A stretch of DNA of 64,000 nt from Ichthyophis bannanicus (GCA_033557465.1 CM066036.1:718620828-718684827); one strand, 5' to 3'. Shown: positions 1-11,811, counted from the stretch's first letter. Program-made: numbers and translations. Notes: generated by a model from the letters alone, not told the origin.

Positions 1-2494
1 CTGAGACCCCCACACAAGAAGCAATCTCTTCCATCCATCACCCAGAAACCAGAGTTTCAGTTCCCAGATCCTTAAGCCAGAAGCAGTCCTGACTTGGGAC
101 TTTTGAAGCAGAGGGATTCTCTCTTGGAATCTTCAGCCAGAGAGATTTTGACCCAAGATAAGAAAGCCTTTTACCCCCACACTAATCCATCCATGTCTCT
201 CTCTTCATGCCCACTTCCCCACCAAAACAACCACTTATACTTTCAACCATCTAGGAACCAACCCCCAAATTCTGGCATCCTACAGTAACCTCCCCTTCCC
301 CCTCTTATACTTACCTGTTTTGATTAATTCCTCCTTCATTCTTCCCTATCAGCCATTTTAAAAATGGTGCTACTCAGTCAAGGATATTGACTTTAATTGC
401 ACCAGTCCCATTTTTAAAATTGTACTGGTTGAGCTGAGGTCATGTTTACTAAAGAATACATGGGTAGGGTGCATTTGAGGTGGAAAATTAGTGCAGAGGC
501 CCATGCTAACTTTAGGGGGCATATGCATGCCATTAAAGTGTTGCTAATATGCAGCATCATGCTAATCAGCACAAAGATACACTTAATGCAACCCACTGAG
601 GTGGTATTAAGTGCACCTATGCTAATGGTAACAGTTGTGGTTAGTGCATGCCCAGAATTCCCATTCTAACTGGGAGGCAATTTTAACAATCACATTCTGC
701 CTCAGCCTGCCCAATTCCCACCCAATCGCACACTCATCAGTTAGCGTGGAAGTTTTAGCTCTGAGCCCATTCTGTTAGCGTGGCATGCTTGGAACATGGC
801 AAACCCGATGCTAGTAATTAGTGAACGTTAGTAAAACTGCCCCTTAATTTTTAGCTAATTTCTTACATTTTCTGGATGGGTAGAATATTTCCACACTTAT
901 CTGAAGTAGGCCTTAGCATGCTTTCTCGGCACTGAAACATTTTACTGCATCTAAATTAATTTTAGCACTGCAAAAAAGTATGCTAAACAAATGTTAATGT
1001 ATTCACTAAGTCTTAACACAGCTTATTATTACATCTGCCTCTTTGTGGATAAAGTGAAGATTGCTTCATATTCAAGTCTTTTTGTTTTGAAATTATTCTG
1101 CTGCTTAACCATGCTGTGGGCATATATTATAAAACACAATATTGGGTAGCCAAGTGCACCATGGTAAAAAGTACCATGCATTGAAAATGCACTAAAAATC
1201 TCATGCTACCTAAGCAGCACGGGTTGCGGTAGAAAATGGGTAGTTCTTGGGCAAAGCATCGACATCGTGGGTAATGCAGGCATTGTTGGCACACCCTCCC
1301 TGTCAATGTTCACTTAGCACAAGTGCACCTCAATGGGTGATGTTAAGTTCAGTCATGCTGATCGTACCAAAGGCAACAAGTATGTGGCTGTATGAAACCC
1401 ATGCTAGTAACATCAAGCACCACCCATATGCTTGTTTTTGGCACCGATCACATGCTAGTGGTGTGCCAATTAGAAAAGATGCCCCTATATGCATATATTG
1501 ACAGTATAAAGCTAAATGGGTAATTGCAGCTTATTAACATGATTCACTTATTTTCTAAAGTATTTGAAAAGACATGCAACTTACTTTTTTAGATGTGCAA
1601 ACAAGATTTTCATTGTATCATGGTTTGATTTCGGTAGTTTTTTTATAAGACATCTTATTGCCTGAATACGTGTATCATAGTCTTCATTTTCTGAGAAAGA
1701 AAGAAGGTAGCACAACATCAGATTCAGTTTTAAAAGGGATCAATAAAATAAAGGCTTTGTCTCATTTTATGTCTATGGGAAAAATGATTAGAGTTCCATA
1801 TACACTTATCAAGATAAAGTTACCCAACAACATCATGGGGTTAATTGTATAAAAATGGTTTTATGTTCTTTTTAAAATTACCCCAGGTTTTACAAGAATA
1901 GCATAGGGAAAAGAAGGTGTATACTTTAACGCAATCCACGTCTAGGTAACTTCTGGAGTGGAGTTTGGTGGAGGTTTGATAGAACATGGGTGAAATCGTG
2001 ATGTCTGAAGCTTCAACATAGGCATGCTTTTGAAAGTTTATATTTTATATTTTATAAAGAAACACAGGTGTGATTATATAATAGGGTGCACTATTGCACA
2101 CTCATTTACAAGTGTGTACAATTGCTGAATAGTGTGCATTGTTGTGAGAGTGCAGATTATTGCATAACAGCGTACACTATTGGTGTTTTCCTAGTGAAAG
2201 TAATCCCTATTAGTACAAGGGATGTGCATGACCAAAAAGGTTTCTGTTCTTTTTGGAATATTTGGAAATTTTCTCAGTTTTGAGGGTTTTTTTCCCAGTT
2301 AGTATCTTATATTCACAATTGTGTGGAAGACGGTATATAAAAATCAAACACATCATAGATGTGTCTTACACACTTTCTATGTGGTTATTTGGTAATGTTT
2401 CTAATTATCCATCATTACAGTCCTCTGTATTTGTTTTTTTAATTTTTTTAATTATGTAATATTTATTTTGTTTTTAATTATGTGTCTGTTTTTT
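1..2494. other. No gene recognised; AT-rich, possible MITE
   Basis: I see no conserved protein, tRNA or rRNA here. All open frames are under 110 codons and match no family I know. Around 400-860 the sequence has repeated 'gctaatnnnt' and 'gttagtaaaactgcccc' phrases, like the ends of non-autonomous DNA elements seen again near 18,010, but I could not define termini. The rest is plain AT-rich DNA. Confidence 0.5.
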
Positions 2495-2540
2495 AGACCC
2501 CTGATGAAGGCCTTTGGCCGAAACTTATAAAGTTGGGTCT
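2495..2540 (+). ncRNA. Hammerhead-ribozyme-like fold (46 nt)
   Basis: Seen by pairing bases by hand. Stem I pairs AGACCC (2495-2500) with GGGTCT (2535-2540). The core CTGATGA is at 2501-2507. Stem II pairs GGCC (2509-2512) with GGCC (2516-2519) around TTT. GAAA is at 2520-2523. Stem III pairs ACTT (2523-2526) with AAGT (2530-2533), and U2534 is the residue at the cleavage position. Two departures from the family consensus are an extra A at 2508 before stem II and U rather than C at position 17. Hammerheads are known in the pseudo-LTRs of Penelope-like elements, so this is probably a Penelope relic. Activity is not shown. Confidence 0.55.
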
Positions 2541-2604
2541 CCAATAAAGTTATTTTTATCTACTATCCCTGTTTGGCCGTGGTGAATAGCCCTCCGCTGT
2601 TCTT

Positions 2605-2711
2605 TTACTTCTGGGAACTGTAAGGCACTTGTGACCTCGATTAGCCACTACTGCAAATAGGACACTTGATAGAGCTTTGATTTGACCTATTATGGCAGTT
2701 CTTATGTTCTT
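2605..2711 (+). repeat. CR1 LINE 3' tail fragment
   Basis: The stretch reads like the 3' end of the CR1 copies at 52,440-52,556 and 62,780-62,897: 'cacttgtgacct.gattagccac', a 'gacctattatggcag' phrase and the terminal 'ttcttatgttctta'. It is a short 5'-truncated copy with no coding sequence. It lies just downstream of the hammerhead-like fold but belongs to a different family. Confidence 0.7.
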
Positions 2712-3039
2712 AATGAATTGAGAGCCTTCTAATGAATGCACATCCTTAAAAGGGTCATGGGGAGATGGTGGCCAAACCCCAGACATAACAGTTTCTGTCT
2801 GCATTGGAAAGAAATGGCGACGGGTGCGAGTAGATATCAGTGAATGTTTGTCTGATGAGGAAATAGTATTGAATTAAATTTGCATATAGTTGTATAAATA
2901 TGAATATGAATGAGGTTTAATGAATCTTTATGATTCTTGCTTGCATTGTATGGATAGGATTGTTTATGGTTTTGTTTTAAGTGATCTCAGAATGGGAGCA
3001 GAACAGGGGCATAGTCAGCAGCGGAGACATGCAGTGCAT

Positions 3040-3550
3040 ATGCAGGAAAGGCCCATGTATGTTCTGCATGTTTCCTGCAGACATCCGCGTTACATTATTC
3101 CAGCGGAAACGTGGAATAAAGCCAGGACTTACAACCTTTTTGCTCTGCTCTGCTCTGCAATGTGTCCAATAGAGATGACTGGCTGTGACAAAGAAGTTTT
3201 GAACCGGTGTGCCTGTAGTCTGGAAGAACGCAAGATGCAGTTGTAAAGAACAGAAAGCAGAGGTGGGGGAAGGCTGTGTGGTAGAGACACATTACTAAAC
3301 ATCCCTACAGAAATATTCAGAGATGCAATGGTGATTAGTCCGGCTATGCTGACAATTGCTGTGTGAGCTAGAGGAGATGATCTAGGGCACCCTAACAATT
3401 CCTGTCATCCAAGACGTGGGACTGTTGATGTAGGGACAGTATGTGGTTGAGTATAGGACGGATGCATGTGTGGGTGAGAAATGCAGATCAGATTAGTAGT
3501 CCTGCGATCCCATGCCATCATGTTATACCAGTAGTTAGACAGGACAAATC
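3040..3550 (+). repeat. ~510-bp repeat, copy 1
   Basis: Reverse-complementing this stretch gives a close match along its length to 21,080-21,600. Shared landmarks are 'ctgctttctgttcttta', 'aatatttctgtag' and a 'taatggcatg'-like phrase. By eye the copies are about 75-80 percent alike. It codes for nothing I recognise. The two copies lie 18 kb apart in opposite orientation, which suggests a dispersed family rather than a segmental duplication. Confidence 0.65.
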
Positions 3551-3699
3551 CATACTGCTCTAAGCAATTAAAATCTCAGGTAACTTACATTAGAAATCAG
3601 GTAGTTTCAGACTTATCTATGTCCCCCCTTTAAAGCATAAACCTTAATATACAATATTTCATCCTTTTTGGATAGTGAGGATGGAGGGGAACTCTCCTT

Positions 3700-4095
3700 T
3701 TTTGAGAACCATAATATGAAGAAGAAAGACATTTATTTCTTCAATGACAATGGGGAAGGAAGCAATCTGACTAGCAGAAGGTTTTTTTTTATGAAGATCC
3801 AAAGAGTCTGAAGGGAGGGAATGAAGAAGCCATCTGGAGGACAGTCTTTTTTAATAGTCTAATGGGAAAGAGGGAAGAAAATGGGCACTGGGGCAATTTT
3901 TGTTCTTAATATAGGACCATCAGGAGGGAGATAAGAGATGCAAATATTGGATCAGGGTTTTTTTTTATAAATATGGGAAAGTGGAGAGAAGGACGGGTAC
4001 AATGTCAGGACAGTGAGGGGTTTTTTTTTGCAATATGAGGTCAGTAAAAGGGAGAGAAGAAAGGGACACTGATCCCTAGGCAGCTTTTTTTTTCT
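3700..4095 (+). repeat. Degenerate tandem repeat, ~62-66 bp unit
   Basis: Runs of T start near 3781, 3848, 3897, 3958, 4021 and 4086. After most runs comes a similar purine-rich phrase: 'aatatgrg', then 'agggagagaagaa', then 'gggcactg'. Spacing between runs is about 50-66 bp. The units are diverged, so this is an old minisatellite-like array. No coding capacity is apparent. Confidence 0.55.
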
Positions 4096-4249
4096 CTCTT
4101 TTTATTTATATCAATGCTGGAAGAATTGTCTGATTTATTTTAGGCATCTCTTTGGCTGACTTGATTTAACCAGTGAACTGTGGCCGGCTAGAACTGAATA
4201 TCAGTGATGAACAATCACAGATTAGGCCTGCCTGAAAATTTTTGTCTGG

Positions 4250-5310
4250 CTACATTTTGCATGGGCAATTTTTCTAGGCAAAACGCAGCAAGCCCTTCCT
4301 CGTCTCACTAACATATCTGAAAAGTGTCTTATTCCCTCATTTTATTGCATTGGCTATTTCATCTTCTTTTTGTATCTTTGCTGCCCTGTCTATTTTGCTA
4401 GCTTCTCTAAGTTTTTCCAAATATAGATGCCTGTTTTCCTCTCTCTGTGATCTCTTGTATTTCTTCCCCCCCCTCCCTTTTCTTCACCTTTTCTGCTACT
4501 TCTCAAAAAGCTTGATTTCCCTTAAAGTATCCCCTTTCAGTTTTGCCCACTGTTTTTCTACATCCCCTTGAAGTTCCCATCCCTCTAATGATTCCTTGAG
4601 GTATTGGTTCATTTTGGTAAAGTTAGTTTTCCTAAAGTCTATGACCCTCGCTTTTGAATGGATTTTATCAGCCCTAGTCCTAATACTGAACCACACCAAC
4701 TGATGATCACTGGATATAAGATGATCTACCACTGTAACATCAGAAACACTTTCACCATTGGTAAGCATCAAGTTCAGTATGGCCTCTTCACGTGTGGGTT
4801 CTGTTACCAGTTGTCTGAATAGTTCTCCCTGTAGATAATCCAGGATCTAGATGACACCGCAACAGGGATGTACCAATCAACATCCAGCATATTGAAATCA
4901 CCTATCAGTAGCACTTCCCCTTTCCTGGCAATACTGTGTATGTCTTCTATTAAATCTCCATCCACTTCTTCTCCATGTGAGGGGGGGGGGGGTGTCTGTA
5001 TATCATGCCAATGGAGATGGATTTCTCTTTCCTTCTTTCTAGTTTAACCCACACTGCCCCCTCTCTCCCTTTTAAGCCCTGTAATTCTATAGCTTTAATG
5101 TTATTTTTTACATATTGTGACACTCCTCCTCCCCTTCTTCCTACCCTATCCTTCCTGAGTAAAGTATATCCTGGTATAATTACATCCCAGTCATGGTTGT
5201 CCATGAACCATGTCTCCGTAACCACCACTAAATCCAAGTCAGCCTCTTCCATTAAAGCCTCAACATCTGGGATCTTATTTCCCATGCTACAGGCATTTAG
5301 ATGTTTACCC
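4250..5310 (-). pseudogene. CR1-clade LINE, inverted 5' part (endonuclease)
   Basis: On the minus strand, 5285-4950 and 4771-4496 encode an apurinic-type endonuclease domain as found in CR1 ORF2. Landmarks are VVVTETWF with the catalytic Glu, a GRRGGGV turn and SSDHQLVW near 4710-4690 with the catalytic Asp-His. The two pieces are in different frames, so there is at least one indel between 4950 and 4771. The reading runs leftwards from 5285, and its N-terminal end abuts the start of a plus-strand CR1 reverse transcriptase at about 5311. That geometry matches a 5' inversion made during insertion of one LINE copy. The left boundary near 4250 is approximate. Confidence 0.85.
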
Positions 5311-6905
5311 TAAAGTAATGCTAAACAAATACTTCTGCTATGTTTTCACTAGAGAAAATCCTGGAGAAGGACCACCTGTGATTGACACATATACAAATGG
5401 GAATGGAGTCAATACCACAACAGTCACAAAAGATGATGTGTTAGAACAACTTGCAAAACTGAAAGTGGACAAGTCTATGGGACCAGATAGGATACACCCC
5501 AGGATACTGAAAGAGCTTAGAGAGGTTCTTGCAGGGCCTTTGAAGAATGTTTTTAATAGATGCTTGGAGAAAGGAGAAGTTCCACAGGACTAGAGAAGGG
5601 CTGACGTGGTACCTCTCCACAAAAGTGTAATAGGGAAGAAGTGAGAAACTACAGGCCAGTAAGCCTTACCTCGGTGGCAGGAAAAGTAATGGAGGCACTC
5701 CTTAAAGAGCAAATAGTGGACTTCCTCGAAACCAACAGGTTGCATGATCCGAGGCAACATGATTTTACCAAAGGATGATCTTGCCAAAGAAATATGATTG
5801 AGTTCTTTGACTGGGTGACCAGAGAACTAGATCAAGGGAATACAATGGATGTGATCTACTTCGATTTCAGCAAAGCCTTTGATACTGTTCCCCATAGGAG
5901 GCTTATCAATAAACTCAACAGCTTGGGGATGGGTCCCAAGATGGTGAATCAGATCAGAAATTGATTGACTGACAGATGACAGAAGGTGACGGTAAATGGA
6001 ATTCACTCGGATGAAAGGAAGGTGATTATGGGTGTGCTCCAGGGTTTGGTCTTCGGACCGGTATTGTTCAATATATTCATAAGTGATATTGCCTAAGGGC
6101 TGAATGGAAAAGTCTGTCTTTTTGCAGATGACACCAAAATTTGCAACAGAGTGGACTCCCCTGTGGAGTGGGGAACATGAGATAAGATCTACAAAAGCTG
6201 GAAGAATGGTCTAATGCTTGTCAGTTAAGATTTAATGTGAAGGAGTAGTGTCATACACTTGGGAAGCAGAAATCCAAGTGAAATGTATGCGATAGGGGGT
6301 GAGAGATTGGTGTGTACGGACCAGGAGAAGGACCTCGGTGTGATTGTTTCTGATGATCTCAAGGTAGCAAAACAGTGTGACAAGGCAGTGACAAAATCCA
6401 GAAGGATGCTGGATTGCAAACAGAGAGGAATTACAAACAGAAAGGAAGAGGTACTAATGCCACTGTACAAGTCACTGATGAGGCCTCATTTGGAATATTG
6501 TGTTCAGTTTTGGAGACAGTATCTCTCAAAGGATATAAAAAGGCTGGAAGTGATTCAGAGGAAGGTGATCAAAATGATTTGGAGCCTGCATCAGAAGACT
6601 TATGAGAAGAGACTCGAAGACCTAAATATGTACACTCAGGAGGAGAGGAGGGACAGGGGGGATATGATTCAGACCTTTAAATACTTAAAGAGTATTAATG
6701 GACAAACAAACCTCTTCCAAAGACGGGGAATCTGTAAAACTAGAGGGCATAACATGAAGCTGCAAGTGGGTTAACTGAAAGGCCATGTCAGGAAATACCT
6801 TTTCACTGAAAGGGTGGTGAATGCTTGGAATGCCCTCCTGATGGAAGTGGTGGGGGAAAACACAGTGACAGAATTCAAAATGGTATGGGACAGACATAGT
6901 GGATC
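5311..6905 (+). pseudogene. CR1-clade LINE reverse transcriptase and 3' end
   Basis: The plus strand from 5318 reads through the region just after the endonuclease, then RT: 'DKSMGPDRIHPRILKEL' near 5470-5520, a SKAFD-like motif near 5870, the FADDTK catalytic motif at about 6121, and a C-terminal part (6259-6774) with 'RPHLEYCVQFW' typical of CR1/L2 ORF2. Many stops and frameshifts interrupt it, so it is inactive. It is the 3' part of the same insertion whose 5' part lies inverted at 4250-5310. It ends just before the RTE element. Confidence 0.88.
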
Positions 6906-6989
6906 CCTTTATAGCAACAGGATAAAATCAAAATAAGCATAACTGTCTCTTATATCTGAACAAATATAGGTGGCTTACATGGTTTGCAG

Positions 6990-9900
6990 CTTGTTGTGCT
7001 GTGAGGGCTTGCGTGCATCAGTGATGCTGAGAGCTAAACTATCGGTAGTTTAACTACTGGCAGGGTCTCCCAAGATGGACAGGTCTCAGCTGAGGTGCCA
7101 GACCAAGACAAACCACCCATCTGGGCAGCAGCAGAATGGGACAGTGTTGACGGCGGAGGATCACATTTTTGTGACAACGGCAACAACACCAAACTTAAAC
7201 TGCGCGGAAGGAAGGCCCGGCAATCTACTTCTGTAGCTTGCCATGAAAACCCAATGGATAGTTACAACAAAACAAATTGTGCTATGGTGCTGGAAGATGA
7301 GACCCCCAGGTCAGAAGGCACTCAACTAGCTACTGGGGAAGAGCTGAAGACTTTTCAGAGTAAAGCCAGCATTTATGATGTGGTTGGATCAAAGCCCTCG
7401 GGAAGTCTGACTGCTGATGTAGCTGTGCATGAAATGAGAGTCAGAAGCTGTAAAGATGTCTTACACATTGGAACATGGAACGTATGAAGCATGAACCAAG
7501 GGAAGTTGGAGGTGGTCAAGAATGAAATGGAACGTGTACAACTTGATCTGTTGGGTGTCAGAGAACTGAAATGGACTAGCATCGGGCACTTTGCATCAGA
7601 TGATTACATGGTCTACTATGCTGGAAATGAAAGACAAAGAAGAAATGGTGTTGCATTTATAATAAAGAAGAAACTTGCAAGAACTGTAATGAAATACAAT
7701 GCAGTTAGCGAACACTTAATCTCTATTCGTCTACGAGGATTGCCTATCAACACAACTATAATTCAAGTATATGCCCCAACAACATCTGCAGAAGAGAATG
7801 AAATTGAAGAGTTCTATGAACAAGTACAAGCTGAAATTGACAGAACATGCAAACAGGATATCCTGATAGTCATGGGTGACTGGAACGCAAAAGTTGGCAA
7901 CAAAGAAGAAGGCAAAGTTGTTGGAAAATATGGACTTGGCAACAGAAATGAAGCTGGAGAAAGACTGATAGAATTCTGCAAGACCAATGATCTATTCATC
8001 TCAAACACCTTCTTCCAGCAACACCAGCGGCGACTGTACACATGGACTTCACCGAATGGATTATATAAAAATCAAATTGACTACATATGTGGAAGTCAAC
8101 GATGGAAAAGCTCTGTAACATCAACAAAGACAAAACCTGGAGCTGACTGTGATACAGTTCATCAACTACTAGTATGCAAACTCAAGCTAAAGTTGAAAAA
8201 GAGCAAACTACTCATGAATGCAGCAAAATATGACCTTAAGAATATACCACTGGAATTTAAAGACTGCCTGTAAAATCGATTTGCTGCTTTAGATACAAAT
8301 GACAGAGCTCCGGAAGAGTTATGGAATGACATCAAGAAGGTTGTGTTGGAAGAAAGCGAGAAGTCTCTACAAAAGGTGAAAAAGCAAAAACAGCCAAAAT
8401 GGATGACTGAAGAAACTATGAAAATTGCCCAGAAACGCAGAGAAGCTAAAGCCAGAGGAGAAAGAAAGACAATCACAGAACTCAACAGAGATTTCCAGCG
8501 TGCAGCAAGACAGGACAAGGAAAAGTACTACAATGACACTTGCAAGGAAATAGAAGCAGAAACTATTAGAAGAAGAACAAGATCGGCTTTCCTAAAGCTA
8601 CGAGAGTTAAAGAAAAAGTTCCAGCCTCGAATTGGAATGTTACAAGATGCTCAAGGTTCTATGTTGAATGATGCTGAGAAGATCAAGAAAAGGTGGAAGG
8701 AATATACAGAGTTTTTATATGATAAAGATCAAGTGGACCAACAGCCATTTCAACCTGTACCTTATGATCGGGAACCATTGGTGATGAAAGAAGAAGTTGA
8801 AGCAGCATTGAAAGCCTTATCAAAGAACAAAGCACCAGGCATTGATAGCATTCCCATAGAAGTATTGCAGCAATCTGATGCAGCTGTTACCGTACTCACA
8901 AGGCTCTGCCAAGAAATATGGAAGACAACATCATGGCCAACTGACTGGAAAAGATCTGTGTTTATACCAATATTAAAGAAAGGTGATCCAACTGACTGTG
9001 GAAATTATCGCACAATCGCTCTGATCCCACATGCCAGCAAGATTCTACTGAAGATTATTCAAAAGAGACTACAACCATACCTGGAACAAGAACTACCTGA
9101 AGTGCAAGCAGGGTTCAGGAAAGGACGAGGAACAAGAGACATCATTGCGGATGTGAGATGGATCCTTGAAAAGACTAAAGAATACCAAAAGGATATCTAT
9201 TTGTGCTTTATCGACTATAGCAAGGCTTTTGACTGTGTAAACCATGAGAAACTCTGGGCCACATTAAGAAGCATGGGTATACCAGAACACCTGATCGTTC
9301 TCTTGCGCAATCTGTACATTGATCAAGAAGCAACAGTTCGAACGGACCAAGGAGAAACAGAATGGTTTAAAATAAGCAAAGGTGTAAGACAAGGCTGCAT
9401 ACTTTCCCCCTACCTATTTAATTTATATGCAGAACAAATCATCAGAGAAGCAGGATTGTATGAAGACAACAGAGGTGTGAAGATTGGTGGAAGACTCATC
9501 AACAACCTTCGCTATGCTGATGATACCACATTACTGGCTGAAAGTGAAGATGATCTGAAACATTTGCTTCTCACAATCAAAGAACATAGTTTCAAAATGG
9601 GCCTGCACCTTAATGTAAAGAATACAAAGATTATGACAACTAGTATAATCAACAGGTTCATCGTTGAAGGAGAAGAAATTGAAAATGTGAACAACTTTAA
9701 CCTACTTGGATCAACTATCAATAAAGAAGCAACAAGCAGTCAAGAAATCAGACGACGCATTGCTCTTGGCAGAATGGCTATGAAAGACCTAGATAAGATT
9801 CTCAAGAGCAGAGATGTCTCTCTCCATACAAAGATTCGACTTGTTCAAGCCATGGTATTTTCAATAACATCATATGGATGTGAAATCTGGACAGTGAAAA

Positions 9901-10297
9901 AGATAGACAGGAAGAAAATTGATGCCTTTGAATTATGGTGCTGGCGGCGAATACTGTGTATACCATGGACTGCCCAAAGAACAAACCAGTCAGTACTAGA
10001 GGAGATCAAACCTAAGCTTTCTTTAGAAGCTCAGATGACAAGACTTCGACTTTCATACTTTGGACACATCATGCGAAGAGAGAGATCATTAGAGAAAGAT
10101 ATTATGCTTGGCAAGATAGAAGGTCAACGCAAAAGAGGAAGGCCAGCAATGAGATGGATCGATACAATAACAGCAGCTACGGGTACCAGTCTGTCAACAA
10201 TGAGCCGCCTGACTGAAGACCGAACACAATTTAGGATAGCTATCCAGAGGGTCTCCATGAGTCGACTCCGACTCGACGGTACTTAACAACAACATAT
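6990..10297 (+). mobile_element. RTE/BovB-like LINE, nearly full length
   Basis: The element is about 3.3 kb, close to the length of BovB-type RTEs. It starts near 6990 with a non-coding leader ('gcatcagtgatgctgagagc') and ends with 'gactcgacggtacttaac' followed by a short AAC repeat, a tail type characteristic of this clade. The single ORF runs into the tail itself. A 3' fragment of a very similar copy is at 19,035-19,281. I found no clear target duplication. Confidence 0.88.
7095..10286 (+). pseudogene. RTE/BovB endonuclease-reverse transcriptase, two stops
   Basis: One frame spans about 1,064 codons, broken only by TGA at 7485-7487 and TAA at 8271-8273; no frameshift is needed. The N-terminal ~130 codons are leader or ORF1-like. 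From 7470 comes an AP endonuclease domain (GTWNV start, MGDWNAKVG near 7875, IDYICG near 8080). Near 8150 the expected Ser-Asp-His reads Thr-Val-His, so a catalytic Asp appears lost. The RT domain follows, with KAPGIDSIP near 8840, GFRKGRGT near 9115, DYSKAFD near 9215, RQGCILSP near 9390 and the YADD catalytic box at 9513-9524. The first stop fits CpG decay of an Arg codon. No ATG is evident at 7095 (GTG there), so the true start is uncertain. Relatives are annotated as 'craniofacial development protein 2-like', a mislabel of this retroelement. Confidence 0.9.
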
Positions 10298-10445
10298 GGA
10301 GCGGTGGGTGCACCCCTAAACAAAGGCATGGGGAGAGGTGACCTGCACAGATTGGCAAGTGCACCTACTCTTGCCACCTTGCTGGGCACACTAGATGGAC
10401 CATACTGGTCTTTAATTGCCGTCATATACTATGTTACTATATTAC
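10298..10445 (-). repeat. Short LINE/SINE-tail-like fragment
   Basis: On the minus strand this contains a block of the form 'gacggcaattaaagacc..tatggtccatc', followed by 'gtgcccagcaaggtgg', like a widespread vertebrate retroposon body. It directly abuts the RTE tail. Family assignment and borders are uncertain. Confidence 0.4.
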
Positions 10446-10579
10446 CCATTGCTATAGAGGTATTTAATGCTTCACTTACCTGGGGGCTTTCATCACCTAA
10501 CCCCAACTAAAGCCCTATTCAGTAGGTTAACCAGTCTGTTACTGAAGACATGCCGACCCTTCTTGGATGGCGCTTTGTT

Positions 10580-10650
10580 GTATTCCAAAGTGGTCTCCTA
10601 TCCAAGTACTAACCAGGCCCCACCCTATTTAACTTCTAAGAATAGCATCT
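10580..10650 (-). repeat. 5S rRNA-derived sequence (SINE head)
   Basis: The minus strand carries 'gggcctggttagtacttgga' followed by 'taggagacc', matching the central and 3' part of vertebrate 5S rRNA, including internal promoter box C, with one change in that block. The flanking 5S parts ('agaagttaaatagggt' and 'ttggaata') match more weakly. The 5' end of 5S is not recognisable, so this is a SINE3-type head or 5S pseudogene, not a working 5S gene. A second 5S-headed sequence lies at 20,710-20,895. Confidence 0.75.
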
Positions 10651-10734
10651 TTACACATTTCAAAAACTAAGATCTACAGACATCAATTTAACATGACTGG
10701 TATACTTAAAATAAAATGGACAGCTAGTCAGGCT

Positions 10735-11420
10735 TAAGATTTGCAGACTTCATGTGAAGACTGATTCCAGAAGCAGGACATCTGGGCCGTCCAGATGCCC
10801 CCACTGAAGACGGTGCCACTAGGACCCGATATTGGACTGTGGGAACGTCTGGAATAAAATATTCCCATGGGAACCAGAATCGGGCCCAAGGACGGCCCAT
10901 TATGCTCCCTAGGCCTGTGGGGACATCCTCCCACAGGCACCTCATAGAACTGTAGCTCAGCCACCAAGATCCCTGAGGCAGGACCCACGGCTGGCCTCCT
11001 GCAGCCTGGATTGAGCAGCGGGGACCCCCCTGTCCTGCCCCTGTTGGTGGCTTCCTGGGCTCGATCAATAAAAGTGCAGTTTAAACCATCTCTGAGGTAG
11101 TTTAAACTGCACGTCCCGGCAGGCCCAGCAGCTCATACAGGACCATGACTAGAATCGTCATTGTACGTGCTGCTGCTGGGTGGCCCACCCCCGCTCTGCC
11201 CCCGCTCCATCACTTCCCAGTTCTCCCTGTCTCGAAGCACAGGATGTATAGGGAGAGCCAGTGCCGGAATAGGATTAGAGTGAATTATGGTTCTGCATGT
11301 CCCAGCAGGACATACAGCCCCACAACACGCATTTTAGAATTTGAGTCATTGGGGTCTATTCTGTCCCGTGAATAGCGTGATGGATGTCCCATTGGAATGT
11401 CCATCCCCACTATTCAACCC
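10735..11420. repeat. MITE-like foldback repeat with central palindrome
   Basis: GC-rich stretch without coding sequence. Its centre is an inverted repeat: 'gtgcagtttaaac' near 11,074 and 'gtttaaactgcac' near 11,099, with 'ctctgaggta' between. The surrounding phrases ('ggatgtcc', 'gaatcgggccc') recur at 12,550-13,930 and 17,400-18,000. I read it as one member of a non-autonomous foldback family; outer termini are not resolved. Confidence 0.5.
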
Positions 11421-11811
11421 CCTGCCAGCCCTGTCAAATGCCTCCCTGTATGAACAAGGTGTTTCTATGGGGAGGCTTAGACAGGGGCAGGAGGGCGGCG
11501 CATAGGTAGTTTAAAAGGCAGTCATCAAACACCTGATATTTTCAGCTGTGATCAGTCCCATTGGGAATCTGTAAGCTGGCTACCATTTGTTAGAAGAATT
11601 ATATGTTCCTTGTTCCCAAGGCCAACACAATCATCAGGCAAAATATGCAGCCTCCTAGAGTGCCAGTAGTCCAAGGGCAGTCTACTGCCACCACTATCAC
11701 TCCTCTCTGGGACCTGTAGTGTTGCCAATGGCCTCAATCAGCCTTGAGGTGCTTAGCTTAAACTTTCTATTACTAATGTAAGAACCCCTTGGTAACTTTC
11801 ATCCAATCAAA

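Noticed and set aside
7491..8273. Host gene 'craniofacial development protein 2'
   Set aside because: The name is a database mislabel of RTE/BovB endonuclease; the full LINE context is present.
10580..10650. Functional 5S rRNA gene
   Set aside because: Only the central and 3' part is well matched; the 5' end is unrecognisable and no T-run terminator is placed correctly.
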